Assembly: GCF_009789195.1 (NCBI RefSeq)
Contig: NZ_WSTC01000012.1
Span: 94,170 to 158,169 of the forward strand
DNA length: 64,000 nt
DNA from: Paenibacillus sp. MMS18-CY102
GTDB lineage: Bacteria; Bacillota; Bacilli; Paenibacillales; Paenibacillaceae
Reading direction: 5' to 3'
The notes below the pieces were generated by a model, which did not search any database, was not told the DNA's origin, and worked only from the letters and a program-made list of their open reading frames with translations. Below are positions 8,360 through 15,738 of the stretch, in pieces. Positions within the stretch are counted from its first letter, which is position 1. Each line of letters opens with the position of its first letter. A program made the translations under genes and the position numbers.

Positions 8360-9973
8360 CTAGCCTACAGCAATCCACTCTAACGACAACGGTCCTTCAA
8401 CCGCGCGGACAATAATGCGGCTATTACCATGTGAGAATGAAACATCGCATATGGTAACCGTTTGCCAATCGTTACCCTGTAGTTCGGCCCGTCCCGCCAC
8501 TTCCGCTTCGATCGCAATCTCCGCTGTCGCATGCCCTTCCGGTGCGGCGGCGCGCAGCGTGACCGCATAGTCAGCTTCGCTAACCGCATTCACCTCATAA
8601 GCTAGCCAGTCGCCCGGTGCAAGCCGAACATGCAGCCATTCATCCGCCTCCCAAGCCAAGCCTCGCCCCGGGTGAAAATTCGGCTTCTCGCGCTGGCTGT
8701 CTGTAAAGCGAATGTCGGTGCCGTCGTCCGAGCGGAAGCCGAGCTCATGGCTAACCGGCTGCTGCACGCCGTAGCTAATGCCCGCACCGCGATAACCGTA
8801 GAAAATCGCGGGAATACGAATCGCCGGCCGGAATAACAGCGCATGCACGACTTTGGAATGATAGGTACACGCTTCAATTCGCAGGTTGTCCAAATACGCC
8901 CATAAAATCCGCTCCGCTTCACTGCTCTCCGGTTTTGCCCCTCCTTCCAAATAGGAGACGAGCTTGTCCCATCCTTCCGGCATATTGACTGAGCATGGCG
9001 AGTTGATTGTATCAAGCTTTTTCCACGTCCAGAAATTCCATGAAATATCATGGTCCTCGTACAGCCGGAACGCGCCGATGTACCACTCGATATTATTTTC
9101 CCCGCCCTCGCCCATGTAGATTGGCACATTCCACTCGTCACGCTTGTCCAGAAACTTCTGGATGCTCGCCGTATCGGGATTGTTCCAATACTTGTGGAAT
9201 TGCAGCATTAGATTGCCTTCGTCAGGCTTCTTATCAAAAATCGACCAATCCGTCGCCCAGTGCGCGCCTTCTAATATAATCATATGCTTATCGTCAACTT
9301 CGCGAATGGCGCGAATGATATCTAAGTACAACGGCATGATTTGGTCATTATACATCGCAAAATATTCCGGCAGCGGCTCGTTAAGCAGATCGTATCCCGC
9401 AACGATCCATTCATCCTTATACCGCTCGGCCAGCATCCGCCACATCTCTACCGTTAGGCGCTTATTCGCCTCGTCAGTAAACAGTTCGGGCTGGTCACGG
9501 AGTGAATCGTCGATGTTCGCGCCAGTCTGTCCGCCAGGCGCACCATGCAGATCGAGAACAACATACAACCGGTAAGTTCTGCACCAATCAATCACCCGGT
9601 CTATCAGTGCTAGATGCCGCTCATCGAATGCAGGCCCGATCTCATCTTGTAACAGCGACCGGGCATTGATCGGCACCCGTATAGAGTTAAAGCCCTCTTC
9701 TGCTATTCGGCGGATATCAGCTTCCGCGATATAGACGTCGTAATAGGTGTCCCAAAATTGCTTCGCCTTGCCCTCACCGATTAAATCATGAACCATCTTT
9801 TCAATCCGCCGCGGGCGATCGCCTGCTTCCGGGAAACGCCACATATAGCCTTCGGGCAACAGCCAACTGCCAAGGCCAACACCGCGCAGCAAGATCTCTT
9901 GGCCTGCTCCGTTTACTAGTTTGCGCCCTTCTGCTTTTAGAAACCCATCTACTTCATGGCCATTCAAGTTCAT
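8360..9973 (-). CDS. GH5 family beta-glucanase (exo-1,3-beta-glucanase-like) with C-terminal carbohydrate-binding-like domain
   Basis: This is a retaining glycoside hydrolase of family 5. The (beta/alpha)8 domain shows GYDLLNEPLP with acid/base Glu199 and PIYMGEGGEN with nucleophile Glu289, plus IRVPINARS and LDLHGAPGGQTG typical of the exo-glucanase branch. Residues from about 340 on form a beta-rich domain resembling CBM6/35 modules. I chose the ATG at 9973 because GGGGAG lies eight bases before it and a promoter and cre site lie just upstream. The frame stays open to 10105, but that start has no ribosome site and precedes the promoter. No signal peptide is seen, so it probably acts on imported oligosaccharides. 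The substrate is inferred. Confidence 0.85.
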   Translation of the reverse strand: MNLNGHEVDGFLKAEGRKLVNGAGQEILLRGVGLGSWLLPEGYMWRFPEAGDRPRRIEKMVHDLIGEGKAKQFWDTYYDVYIAEADIRRIAEEGFNSIRVPINARSLLQDEIGPAFDERHLALIDRVIDWCRTYRLYVVLDLHGAPGGQTGANIDDSLRDQPELFTDEANKRLTVEMWRMLAERYKDEWIVAGYDLLNEPLPEYFAMYNDQIMPLYLDIIRAIREVDDKHMIILEGAHWATDWSIFDKKPDEGNLMLQFHKYWNNPDTASIQKFLDKRDEWNVPIYMGEGGENNIEWYIGAFRLYEDHDISWNFWTWKKLDTINSPCSVNMPEGWDKLVSYLEGGAKPESSEAERILWAYLDNLRIEACTYHSKVVHALLFRPAIRIPAIFYGYRGAGISYGVQQPVSHELGFRSDDGTDIRFTDSQREKPNFHPGRGLAWEADEWLHVRLAPGDWLAYEVNAVSEADYAVTLRAAAPEGHATAEIAIEAEVAGRAELQGNDWQTVTICDVSFSHGNSRIIVRAVEGPLSLEWIAVG

Positions 9974-9993
9974 CAATTCATCTCCCCATGTTC

Positions 9994-10007
9994 TGAAATC
10001 GTTTTCA
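9994..10007 (-). promoter_or_regulatory. cre site in the GH5 leader
   Basis: TGAAAACGATTTCA (minus strand) fits the cre consensus TGWAANCGNTNWCA at every fixed position. It lies 21 bases upstream of the chosen GH5 start. A LacI-family regulator other than CcpA could also use it, as one is encoded nearby. Confidence 0.6.
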
Positions 10008-10048
10008 AAAAGCTGTGAATCGGACATGGCAATCGCTGCCTTACGTCT

Positions 10049-10078
10049 ACTATAAAGGAGCTCCTCACCAGCTGTCGA
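10049..10078 (-). promoter_or_regulatory. Putative sigma-A promoter of the GH5 gene
   Basis: On the minus strand TCGACA (10073-10078) and TATAGT (10049-10054) have an 18-base spacer. The predicted transcript starts near 10041, upstream of the cre site and of the ATG at 9973 and downstream of the longer alternative start at 10105. Confidence 0.4.
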
Positions 10079-10207
10079 GCCCCTCTCGACGATAGAATAA
10101 TTCATTTTTTCTTCACATAAAAAACGATTGATATGAAACCAATTCCATAGATTAAGATGGTTAAGCTTGGAAGAAATATAAATAGAGACTCAGGAGGAGT
10201 GGTACCT

Positions 10208-11515
10208 ATGCTGTCCGCACCATCTTTTAATTGCCCTGCGTATCTTGGATCAGACGGAGTAATGCGACTGGCTGAAATTTCTTACAAGGATAACAAATGG
10301 GCAAAGTTTGAACTCGGTTCCGAAGGCATTTTCAAAAAGTCAGGATCGTATCTCGTTCCATCCATCCCTGTCGAATTCCACTGCCATGGCATCGGCGAAT
10401 ACGATTTCAGTAATTTGGACGAGCTGGATATGGACAAGATCAATGCATTAGCCGAGCGCGAAGGCATCTATTGCGTTCCGTCTATCTTCCTCCCCCATCA
10501 CCAATTGGAGCAATTCGTAACGGTGATGAAGGCCTTCCATGAACAAAAGAAAAAGGGCAAGTATCCTAACATTCTAGGCATTTCGTTAGAAGGCCCCTTG
10601 CTCGCTAGCTTTGCCGGCACGCCGGAGAAAGGCAACTGGGCTCCGCTCAAGGACGAGTGGAAAAAAATCGCTTCGTGCGGGCAATATGGCCTGTTGTATA
10701 CCGTACTATCACCCGATGCAATGACGGAAAATTCGTACTTGAAGAAGTACATTACGCCGGAACATCCGAGCATCGAGTGGATCGTGGATACTCTCGTTGA
10801 AGCTGGTGTCAAGCCTGCATTGGGACATTTCCAGAAAGCTTATCCCGAAGAAACGTCTACGCTCATTATGAACGTCATTAACACCGCACAGAAAAGAAGC
10901 CGTTTCGCAGGATCTACAGCCGTATTAACCGACCACTTATTCAATGACATGCCTAACAATTTCAAACACACCTGGCGAACGCCGCAAGAGCGGACGCTCA
11001 GGCTCGAAGGCTTAAAATCCGCTCAGTTAGAGCAATGGAATCTAGATTCCGTAAAAACATTAGTTGGCGAGGTGCCTGGAACTTTAATTAGAGCTGCAAA
11101 GGAGGGATTATTGACGATTTGCATGAATTTTGATAGCGAGCATGTGGACCTTGAAGTAGCACGGCGCGTTGTTGAGCTTGTTGGATCACAAGGGATCATT
11201 GCCATGACCGACCGGATCGATACCGATTCGATGTGCGGGCAATCGCTGGAGAAAATTGAAGGAAACAATCTGTGGTATCAAGGCAAAGGATACGTTGCAG
11301 CAGGCTCCTATACGATTGACCGCCTCATGCACAATATCCGTTCGATCGGCTTTAACGAACAAACCGTTTGGAATCTGACGTCTTTTGTTCCATTGCAAGC
11401 TGCAGGTTACCTTAACGGGCAAGACCAACGTTCCGCCCAACCTTTCAGTTTCATTGATGAGACGAAAACAAGAAATCACTTCAAAGCTAACGTCCCTGAA
11501 TTCGTTTTAGCCTAA
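10208..11515 (+). CDS. NagA-like amidohydrolase (N-acetylglucosamine-6-phosphate deacetylase family)
   Basis: This is a metal-dependent amidohydrolase resembling N-acetylglucosamine-6-phosphate deacetylase. Visible motifs, numbered from the chosen start, are HCHG (His58, His60), GISLEGPLL (metal ligand Glu129), ALGHFQ (His207), TDHLFNDMP (His243) and AMTDRIDTD (catalytic Asp region). The frame is open from 10157, but the ATG at 10208 has AGGAGGAG at the right distance and gives the usual family start. The 435 residues are longer than NagA (about 385), and the spacing around the metal sites differs from NagA, so the true substrate may be another N-acyl sugar phosphate. It is divergent from the GH5 gene and convergent with the LacI-regulator operon. 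Confidence 0.7.
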   Translation: MLSAPSFNCPAYLGSDGVMRLAEISYKDNKWAKFELGSEGIFKKSGSYLVPSIPVEFHCHGIGEYDFSNLDELDMDKINALAEREGIYCVPSIFLPHHQLEQFVTVMKAFHEQKKKGKYPNILGISLEGPLLASFAGTPEKGNWAPLKDEWKKIASCGQYGLLYTVLSPDAMTENSYLKKYITPEHPSIEWIVDTLVEAGVKPALGHFQKAYPEETSTLIMNVINTAQKRSRFAGSTAVLTDHLFNDMPNNFKHTWRTPQERTLRLEGLKSAQLEQWNLDSVKTLVGEVPGTLIRAAKEGLLTICMNFDSEHVDLEVARRVVELVGSQGIIAMTDRIDTDSMCGQSLEKIEGNNLWYQGKGYVAAGSYTIDRLMHNIRSIGFNEQTVWNLTSFVPLQAAGYLNGQDQRSAQPFSFIDETKTRNHFKANVPEFVLA

Positions 11516-11528
11516 AATCAATCCAATC

Positions 11529-11566
11529 GAGACCTTATCTTGCCGAATGAGATAGGGTCTCTTTTC
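11529..11566 (+). terminator. Rho-independent terminator after the NagA-like gene
   Basis: A stem GAGACCTTATCT / AGATAGGGTCTC with one G-U pair and a nine-base loop is followed by TTTTCG, 13 bases past the stop codon. Confidence 0.85.
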
Positions 11567-11590
11567 GTTAAAGCCTTTCATTCAACAAAA

Positions 11591-11609
11591 AACAGCCTTC
11601 TCGGCTGTT
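11591..11609 (-). terminator. Rho-independent terminator of the LacI-regulator operon
   Basis: A stem AACAGCC / GGCTGTT with a five-base loop overlaps the LacI gene stop codon and is followed on the minus strand by TTTTTTG. Confidence 0.75.
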
Positions 11610-12582
11610 AGGTTGATTTCCTTGCCAGTAATTTAAGCTCAAGCTTATTCGTACTCGGAATTTCTTGATTGTTAATCAAATTATATAATAGCTCTGCTGC
11701 CGTATTTCCCAACTCCTTAATCGGCTGATGGATCGTCGACAGCTCCATCACTTCCGAGATCGGCTGATTGTCAAATCCGGTTACCGCCAAGCTTTCCGGA
11801 ATAGGCACACCTTGTTTTTTGGCTTCATATATAATGCCCGCAGCAACATAATCACTTCCTACGACGATAGCCGTTGGCCGTTGGGGCAGGCTGAACAATG
11901 CTCTTGCTACATGAATGCCATCCTCAATCGTATACTTTCCATCGAAGTACCAATCCGTGTTCCAGTTTAATTGATGTTTCTGTTGGTATTGAAAAAAAGA
12001 TTTCTTGCGATTAACGCCAACTCCGCTCTTAGCATTGCCTATACAAAGACCGATATGTTGATGGCCTTGTTCCCTCAAATGATCCAAGGCCAGCTGCATG
12101 CCAGATTCATGGTTAATAAATACGCTTGCGATCTTGCTGCTCTCTGATGCTTCGCACGAAATGATTTTTCCATAGCCCGACATGTCATCAAGCACATGGG
12201 CCGGGCTAATGGTAGACCCCAATATTAGTCCGTCTACGAGCTTATATTTTAGTTTGTTAAAAAAATCAAGCTCTTGATTCAAGTCATTATTCGACTGATG
12301 CAACAGCAGACTATAGCTGTACCGATTGCATGCATCACCAATGCCGGCAATCAGCTGGCTAAAAAAAGGATGGTCGATTTTGGGCACCATAACGCCTATA
12401 ATGTTCGTTTTGCCTTTCGATAAATGAACCGCATTAAAGTTGGGCACATAATGCATCTCTTTTACAACCTGCAGCACAGCATCGCGTTTATCTGCTTTAA
12501 CATAAGGATGATTGTTAAGCACCCTTGATACGGTTGTTCGGGAAACCTTGGCCTTCTTAGCGATTTCAGAAATATTCGTCAT
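11608..12582 (-). CDS. LacI/GalR-family transcriptional regulator
   Basis: The 324 residues have an N-terminal LacI helix-turn-helix (ISEIAKKAKVSRTTVSRVLNN, within residues 4-24) and a hinge, followed by a periplasmic-binding-protein-like effector domain beginning IIGVMVPKIDHPFFSQL near residue 61. It would repress sugar genes until an effector binds. It is the last gene of a three-gene operon, and its start overlaps the stop of the membrane-protein gene by four bases. Targets are not certain. The convergent NagA-like gene, the GH5 gene and its own operon are candidates. The cre-like palindrome in front of the GH5 gene is of the type LacI-family proteins bind. Confidence 0.92.
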   Translation of the reverse strand: MTNISEIAKKAKVSRTTVSRVLNNHPYVKADKRDAVLQVVKEMHYVPNFNAVHLSKGKTNIIGVMVPKIDHPFFSQLIAGIGDACNRYSYSLLLHQSNNDLNQELDFFNKLKYKLVDGLILGSTISPAHVLDDMSGYGKIISCEASESSKIASVFINHESGMQLALDHLREQGHQHIGLCIGNAKSGVGVNRKKSFFQYQQKHQLNWNTDWYFDGKYTIEDGIHVARALFSLPQRPTAIVVGSDYVAAGIIYEAKKQGVPIPESLAVTGFDNQPISEVMELSTIHQPIKELGNTAAELLYNLINNQEIPSTNKLELKLLARKST

Positions 12583-13220
12583 AATGATTTCTCCTGATTA
12601 AAGGTAGCATGGGCGATTGTGCTAGAAAAACCGATCTTGTGAAGCAATTTATCGAAGAAGTTGATTAGTACGCCTATGCTGACCATCACAATTACGGTCC
12701 CAACACCTACCGGCCCTTTAAGAATAACAGCAAGGACCAATGCAGCTGCTTCACCGATCGTTTTGGTAATGTAAATTTTCCAGCCTGTACGCTCAGTAAC
12801 GGCCAACATGAGTTCGTCATTCGGAACGGAAGGCAGGTTGGCACGCAAATAGATAGAAATGCCCACCGCCAATATGCAAAGCCCGACCATAAACAATCCC
12901 CATTGATAGAGGGCGCCATCCAGCTTTAGAAAGGTGAGAACCTTCAAATTCAGCAAATCTACAAAGAACCCAATAATAATAATAGGGATGCCTCCCGCTA
13001 GATTGGGCAGCTTCATTCTTATTATACTATTAACCAGAATGATAACTCCGCCAACAACGAAAACCCATGAACCTATTGTAAGCCCAATATTATCTGTTAA
13101 TGCTACATTCAACGCATCCCATGGCGCAATTCCTGTATCTGCTTTAATCATGCATACAACGCCAAGCGATAAAATAAACAATCCAACAATATAGATCAGG
13201 CATCGTCTCATCATGCTCAT
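12579..13220 (-). CDS. YczE/YyaS/YitT-family integral membrane protein
   Basis: The 213-residue protein has about five hydrophobic segments (near 6-26, 48-66, 74-94, 104-124, 165-187) and the motif DTGIAPWDALNVAL near 28-41 that typifies the YczE group. Members are membrane proteins of uncertain function, and YczE of Bacillus subtilis influences surfactin production. The start overlaps the upstream HAD gene and its end overlaps the LacI-regulator gene, each by four bases, so the three are co-translated. A role in sugar or solute export is possible but not shown. The ATG has no strong ribosome site of its own, which fits coupling. Confidence 0.8.
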   Translation of the reverse strand: MSMMRRCLIYIVGLFILSLGVVCMIKADTGIAPWDALNVALTDNIGLTIGSWVFVVGGVIILVNSIIRMKLPNLAGGIPIIIIGFFVDLLNLKVLTFLKLDGALYQWGLFMVGLCILAVGISIYLRANLPSVPNDELMLAVTERTGWKIYITKTIGEAAALVLAVILKGPVGVGTVIVMVSIGVLINFFDKLLHKIGFSSTIAHATFNQEKSL

Positions 13221-14107
13221 TGTGGGTTTCTCCCTATCGCAACATTCTCGTTCAACAACGGGTTAATATATTGTTCAAAAGCATAGGATACGCCGCATTC
13301 CTGATTCGAGCGTGTCTGATAAGTGGTGTATGGAGCCAGCGATTCGTCTGCATTCCCCATGGCTATGCCAATTCCCGCGACTTTGAACATCGGCAAATCA
13401 TTCAAATTATCGCCAATGACGATCGTTTGATGCAGAGGTGAATTGAAGTATTTGCACACTCTGTGAAGCGCCGCACCTTTGTCTGCTCCGGCACTTGTAA
13501 TTTCGAGATTATACAAGCCCGAGCTCGATACATAACACTCTTTGATATGCCCAAAAGATTGTTTCGCTGCTTCCAATTGCTCCCCCATCGGCGAAACAAC
13601 CATAATTTTCACAACATCAAGATAACGGCTAGGTTCGAGTATGCCCTCAACCTCTTCTAGCCCAAACTGTTCGGTTTGCGACCTGATACCCTCCCAGAAT
13701 AACGGCTCAGGGAAGGCTGGATGAAGCGAGGTTACCGTGCGAAGCTGATTTTTTATTTGCTCGATTCCAAGGCTCGAAACGACAATTCGATTATTCAGGT
13801 AGACTTGGTAATACATCTGATTGGCATTTAACCATGCCATAATCTCCCTAATCGCATCCCCGTTCATAAATTGCTCATAAATGATTCGGTTATCGACTTC
13901 AATTTGAGCGCCATTGGAAGCAATGATCGGCAAGCTTAGGCCATGTTTATTGAGAATATGTTGGGCGTCAAACAACGCTCTTCCTGTTGCAATCGTAACA
14001 ATATGCTCCTGCTCGTTCGCTTGTTTCAAGCAGTTTACATCGTTTGCATGGATGGCCTTATCCGTAGCTAGTAACGTGCCATCTAAGTCTATAGCGATTA
14101 CCCTCAT
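13217..14107 (-). CDS. Cof-type HAD-IIB family sugar-phosphatase
   Basis: The 296 residues carry HAD motif I IDLDGTLL (nucleophile Asp7, acid/base Asp9), motif II IATGRA near 40, a cap of the IIB type, and motif III/IV VIGDNLNDLPMF near 243. Such enzymes dephosphorylate sugar phosphates or FMN/PLP-like cofactors in the cytoplasm. It is the first gene of an operon with a YczE-type protein and a LacI regulator. With the NagA-like enzyme beside it, a role in relieving sugar-phosphate stress or recycling an amino-sugar phosphate is a reasonable inference. Confidence 0.88.
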   Translation of the reverse strand: MRVIAIDLDGTLLATDKAIHANDVNCLKQANEQEHIVTIATGRALFDAQHILNKHGLSLPIIASNGAQIEVDNRIIYEQFMNGDAIREIMAWLNANQMYYQVYLNNRIVVSSLGIEQIKNQLRTVTSLHPAFPEPLFWEGIRSQTEQFGLEEVEGILEPSRYLDVVKIMVVSPMGEQLEAAKQSFGHIKECYVSSSGLYNLEITSAGADKGAALHRVCKYFNSPLHQTIVIGDNLNDLPMFKVAGIGIAMGNADESLAPYTTYQTRSNQECGVSYAFEQYINPLLNENVAIGRNPQ

Positions 14108-14215
14108 GACATTCCCTCATTTCGCAATATATCGAACTTATGAGGAGTTTAACTTATGGTACGCGTTTCAGAGCAACAGCTATTTGCTGCTGTCGAAGCC
14201 GCGTTTACAAAAACA

Positions 14216-14246
14216 AACAACCATCCTCGAAGTGAAGATGGTTGTT
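14216..14246 (-). terminator. Strong terminator at the end of the NRPS/PKS operon
   Basis: A perfect 10-bp stem AACAACCATC / GATGGTTGTT with an 11-base loop has T-runs on both sides (TGTTTTTGTAA on the minus strand, TTTTTC on the plus). It sits just past the radical SAM gene stop and can end the long minus-strand transcript. Confidence 0.85.
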
Positions 14247-14259
14247 TTTCTGAATTGAA

Positions 14260-15402
14260 TTAGAACGACTCTGGGTCAGCGAACATGCGCGTGCAGCGGT
14301 TGCACATCATCAGGTTGTCGTTGCGCAAGTAATCGCGGAAACGGACTGCCCGATCGCCTTCCCAAATCTGTTCGAAGGAGTCCTCATTGATATTGCCTAG
14401 CTTGTAATCCGGCAGATCGACGCAAGGATACACATCTCCCGTGCGGCGAACGATGAGCTCATGCCAAGGCGCAACACATTTGGAACGGCCGAACACATTG
14501 TCGATATCCGTATAATAGTCGTGAATGTCGACGTAATCGGAATAATCGACCCCTTCCGCTGCCCAAATGGCTTGCAAATCCCGCTTCAAGTATTCCGTAT
14601 CGATCGGAATTGACTCTTCCACGAAACCCTGCCAAGCTGGAGAAACGTCGCAGTCCAAGTGCTCTTTCATCTGGTCTGCGTAAGCCTGGCCTCGCTCCGG
14701 CGTCGTAAAGAGCAGCGGGGCAAAATTGACCGCGATGTCGCGTTTCCTGTGCCACGGATTTTTCGTATCGTGAAGCACGATTTCCGTGTCCTTAAACCGT
14801 TCCCGCAGCGCAGGGATAAAGTCCTTTGCACTCTTGTAATTGCTCGTAGAGAGTACCATGTTAATGCTGATGAACGGGAACATTTTGCGGCGGCGTTTCT
14901 TCTCTGCGATCAATGCTTCAATGTTCTCGCAGATCGTCTGGTAGCTGCCTTTTCCGCGGATCGCGTCATGATACTCCTCAGGACCGTCAATTGAGATGTT
15001 AACGACAGCCGTGTTATCGATCAGGAACTGAATCCGTTTCTTGATCAACGACCCGTTCGTATTGACGTACACGTTCATTCTCTTGCTGCGCAGATGGGTA
15101 ACCAGCTCTTCAAAATGCTTATACAGCATGACTTCCCCGCCAGTCAGAATAACGCCGATCGGGTTGCGTCCCTTAGGAACCTGGTCAATGAATCGCTTCA
15201 GCACCTCGATATCCAACTGCTCGCGAATAACACGCTGCGGTTCTTTTAATGCCCAACCGGTATCGCCCCAAATATGGCAGAAAGAACAGCGATAATTACA
15301 AATATCAGATGGAAATATCGTCAACTGCTTGAGAACCGGCGTCAGGTTACGCACGTGTTCAACTAACTTCTCGTCCCGGAGCGCCCCGGCGTTCGTCCAC
15401 AT
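14260..15402 (-). CDS. Radical SAM / SPASM-domain enzyme
   Basis: This is a radical S-adenosylmethionine enzyme of 380 residues. CNYRCSFC (Cys35, Cys39, Cys42) binds the catalytic 4Fe-4S cluster, and LTGGEVMLYKH and SIDGPEEYHDAIRG are typical core motifs. A C-terminal SPASM region has CVAPW, YPCVDL and MMCNRC cysteines for extra clusters. The ATG at 15402 is preferred over 15423 because AAAGGTGG lies six bases before it. It is the last gene of the NRPS/PKS operon. SPASM enzymes oxidise, epimerise or crosslink substrates, and butirosin BtrN dehydrogenates a sugar-derived cyclitol. Here it probably tailors the product or makes its amine partner. The substrate is unknown. Confidence 0.88.
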   Translation of the reverse strand: MWTNAGALRDEKLVEHVRNLTPVLKQLTIFPSDICNYRCSFCHIWGDTGWALKEPQRVIREQLDIEVLKRFIDQVPKGRNPIGVILTGGEVMLYKHFEELVTHLRSKRMNVYVNTNGSLIKKRIQFLIDNTAVVNISIDGPEEYHDAIRGKGSYQTICENIEALIAEKKRRRKMFPFISINMVLSTSNYKSAKDFIPALRERFKDTEIVLHDTKNPWHRKRDIAVNFAPLLFTTPERGQAYADQMKEHLDCDVSPAWQGFVEESIPIDTEYLKRDLQAIWAAEGVDYSDYVDIHDYYTDIDNVFGRSKCVAPWHELIVRRTGDVYPCVDLPDYKLGNINEDSFEQIWEGDRAVRFRDYLRNDNLMMCNRCTRMFADPESF

Positions 15403-15463
15403 AAGATGCCACCTTTCCCTCATATAAAATAAATGATATTGCGTTACTGTACCTAATTAACGG

Positions 15464-15721
15464 TTATACTGCGCTTGCCGTCGCCTCAACGTATCGGATG
15501 ATATTATTCAACGTCAAGAAGTTCTCGTATTGCAGGTCGTCATCTCCCCAGGAGACGCCGAACTCCATCTCCAATGCGAGCACCAGGCGAATGAAAGTCA
15601 TCGAGTTTATGCCAAACGCTGACAAATCTTCGTCCGGCCCGATGTCCCCAATCTCTCCCCCATCTTCTGCCAACACATCTTTCAACAAATCCATCACCTT
15701 TTCGCGAATCTCTGCACTCAT
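15464..15721 (-). CDS. Free-standing acyl carrier protein
   Basis: The 85-residue protein is an acyl or peptidyl carrier. The phosphopantetheine attachment serine lies in FGINSMTF (Ser40), with Asn instead of the usual Asp before it. The rest has the acidic four-helix pattern of ACPs (EDLSAFGINS, LEMEFGV). AAGGAGGAATTGAA precedes the ATG. It lies between the PKS and radical SAM genes in the same operon. It could carry the starter or a separately built side chain, as BtrI does in butirosin, for transfer by one of the two BtrH-like proteins. That role is inferred. Confidence 0.88.
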   Translation of the reverse strand: MSAEIREKVMDLLKDVLAEDGGEIGDIGPDEDLSAFGINSMTFIRLVLALEMEFGVSWGDDDLQYENFLTLNNIIRYVEATASAV

Positions 15722-15738
15722 TTCAATTCCTCCTTCAA

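Noticed and set aside
9974..10105. 44-residue N-terminal extension of the GH5 protein
   Set aside because: The extension spans the putative promoter and the cre site. The ATG at 9973 has a clear ribosome site and the usual family start.
10208..11515. Naming the amidohydrolase nagA outright
   Set aside because: Motif order fits the family, but it is longer than NagA, motif spacing differs, and there is no nagB or NagR-type gene beside it. Left as NagA-like.
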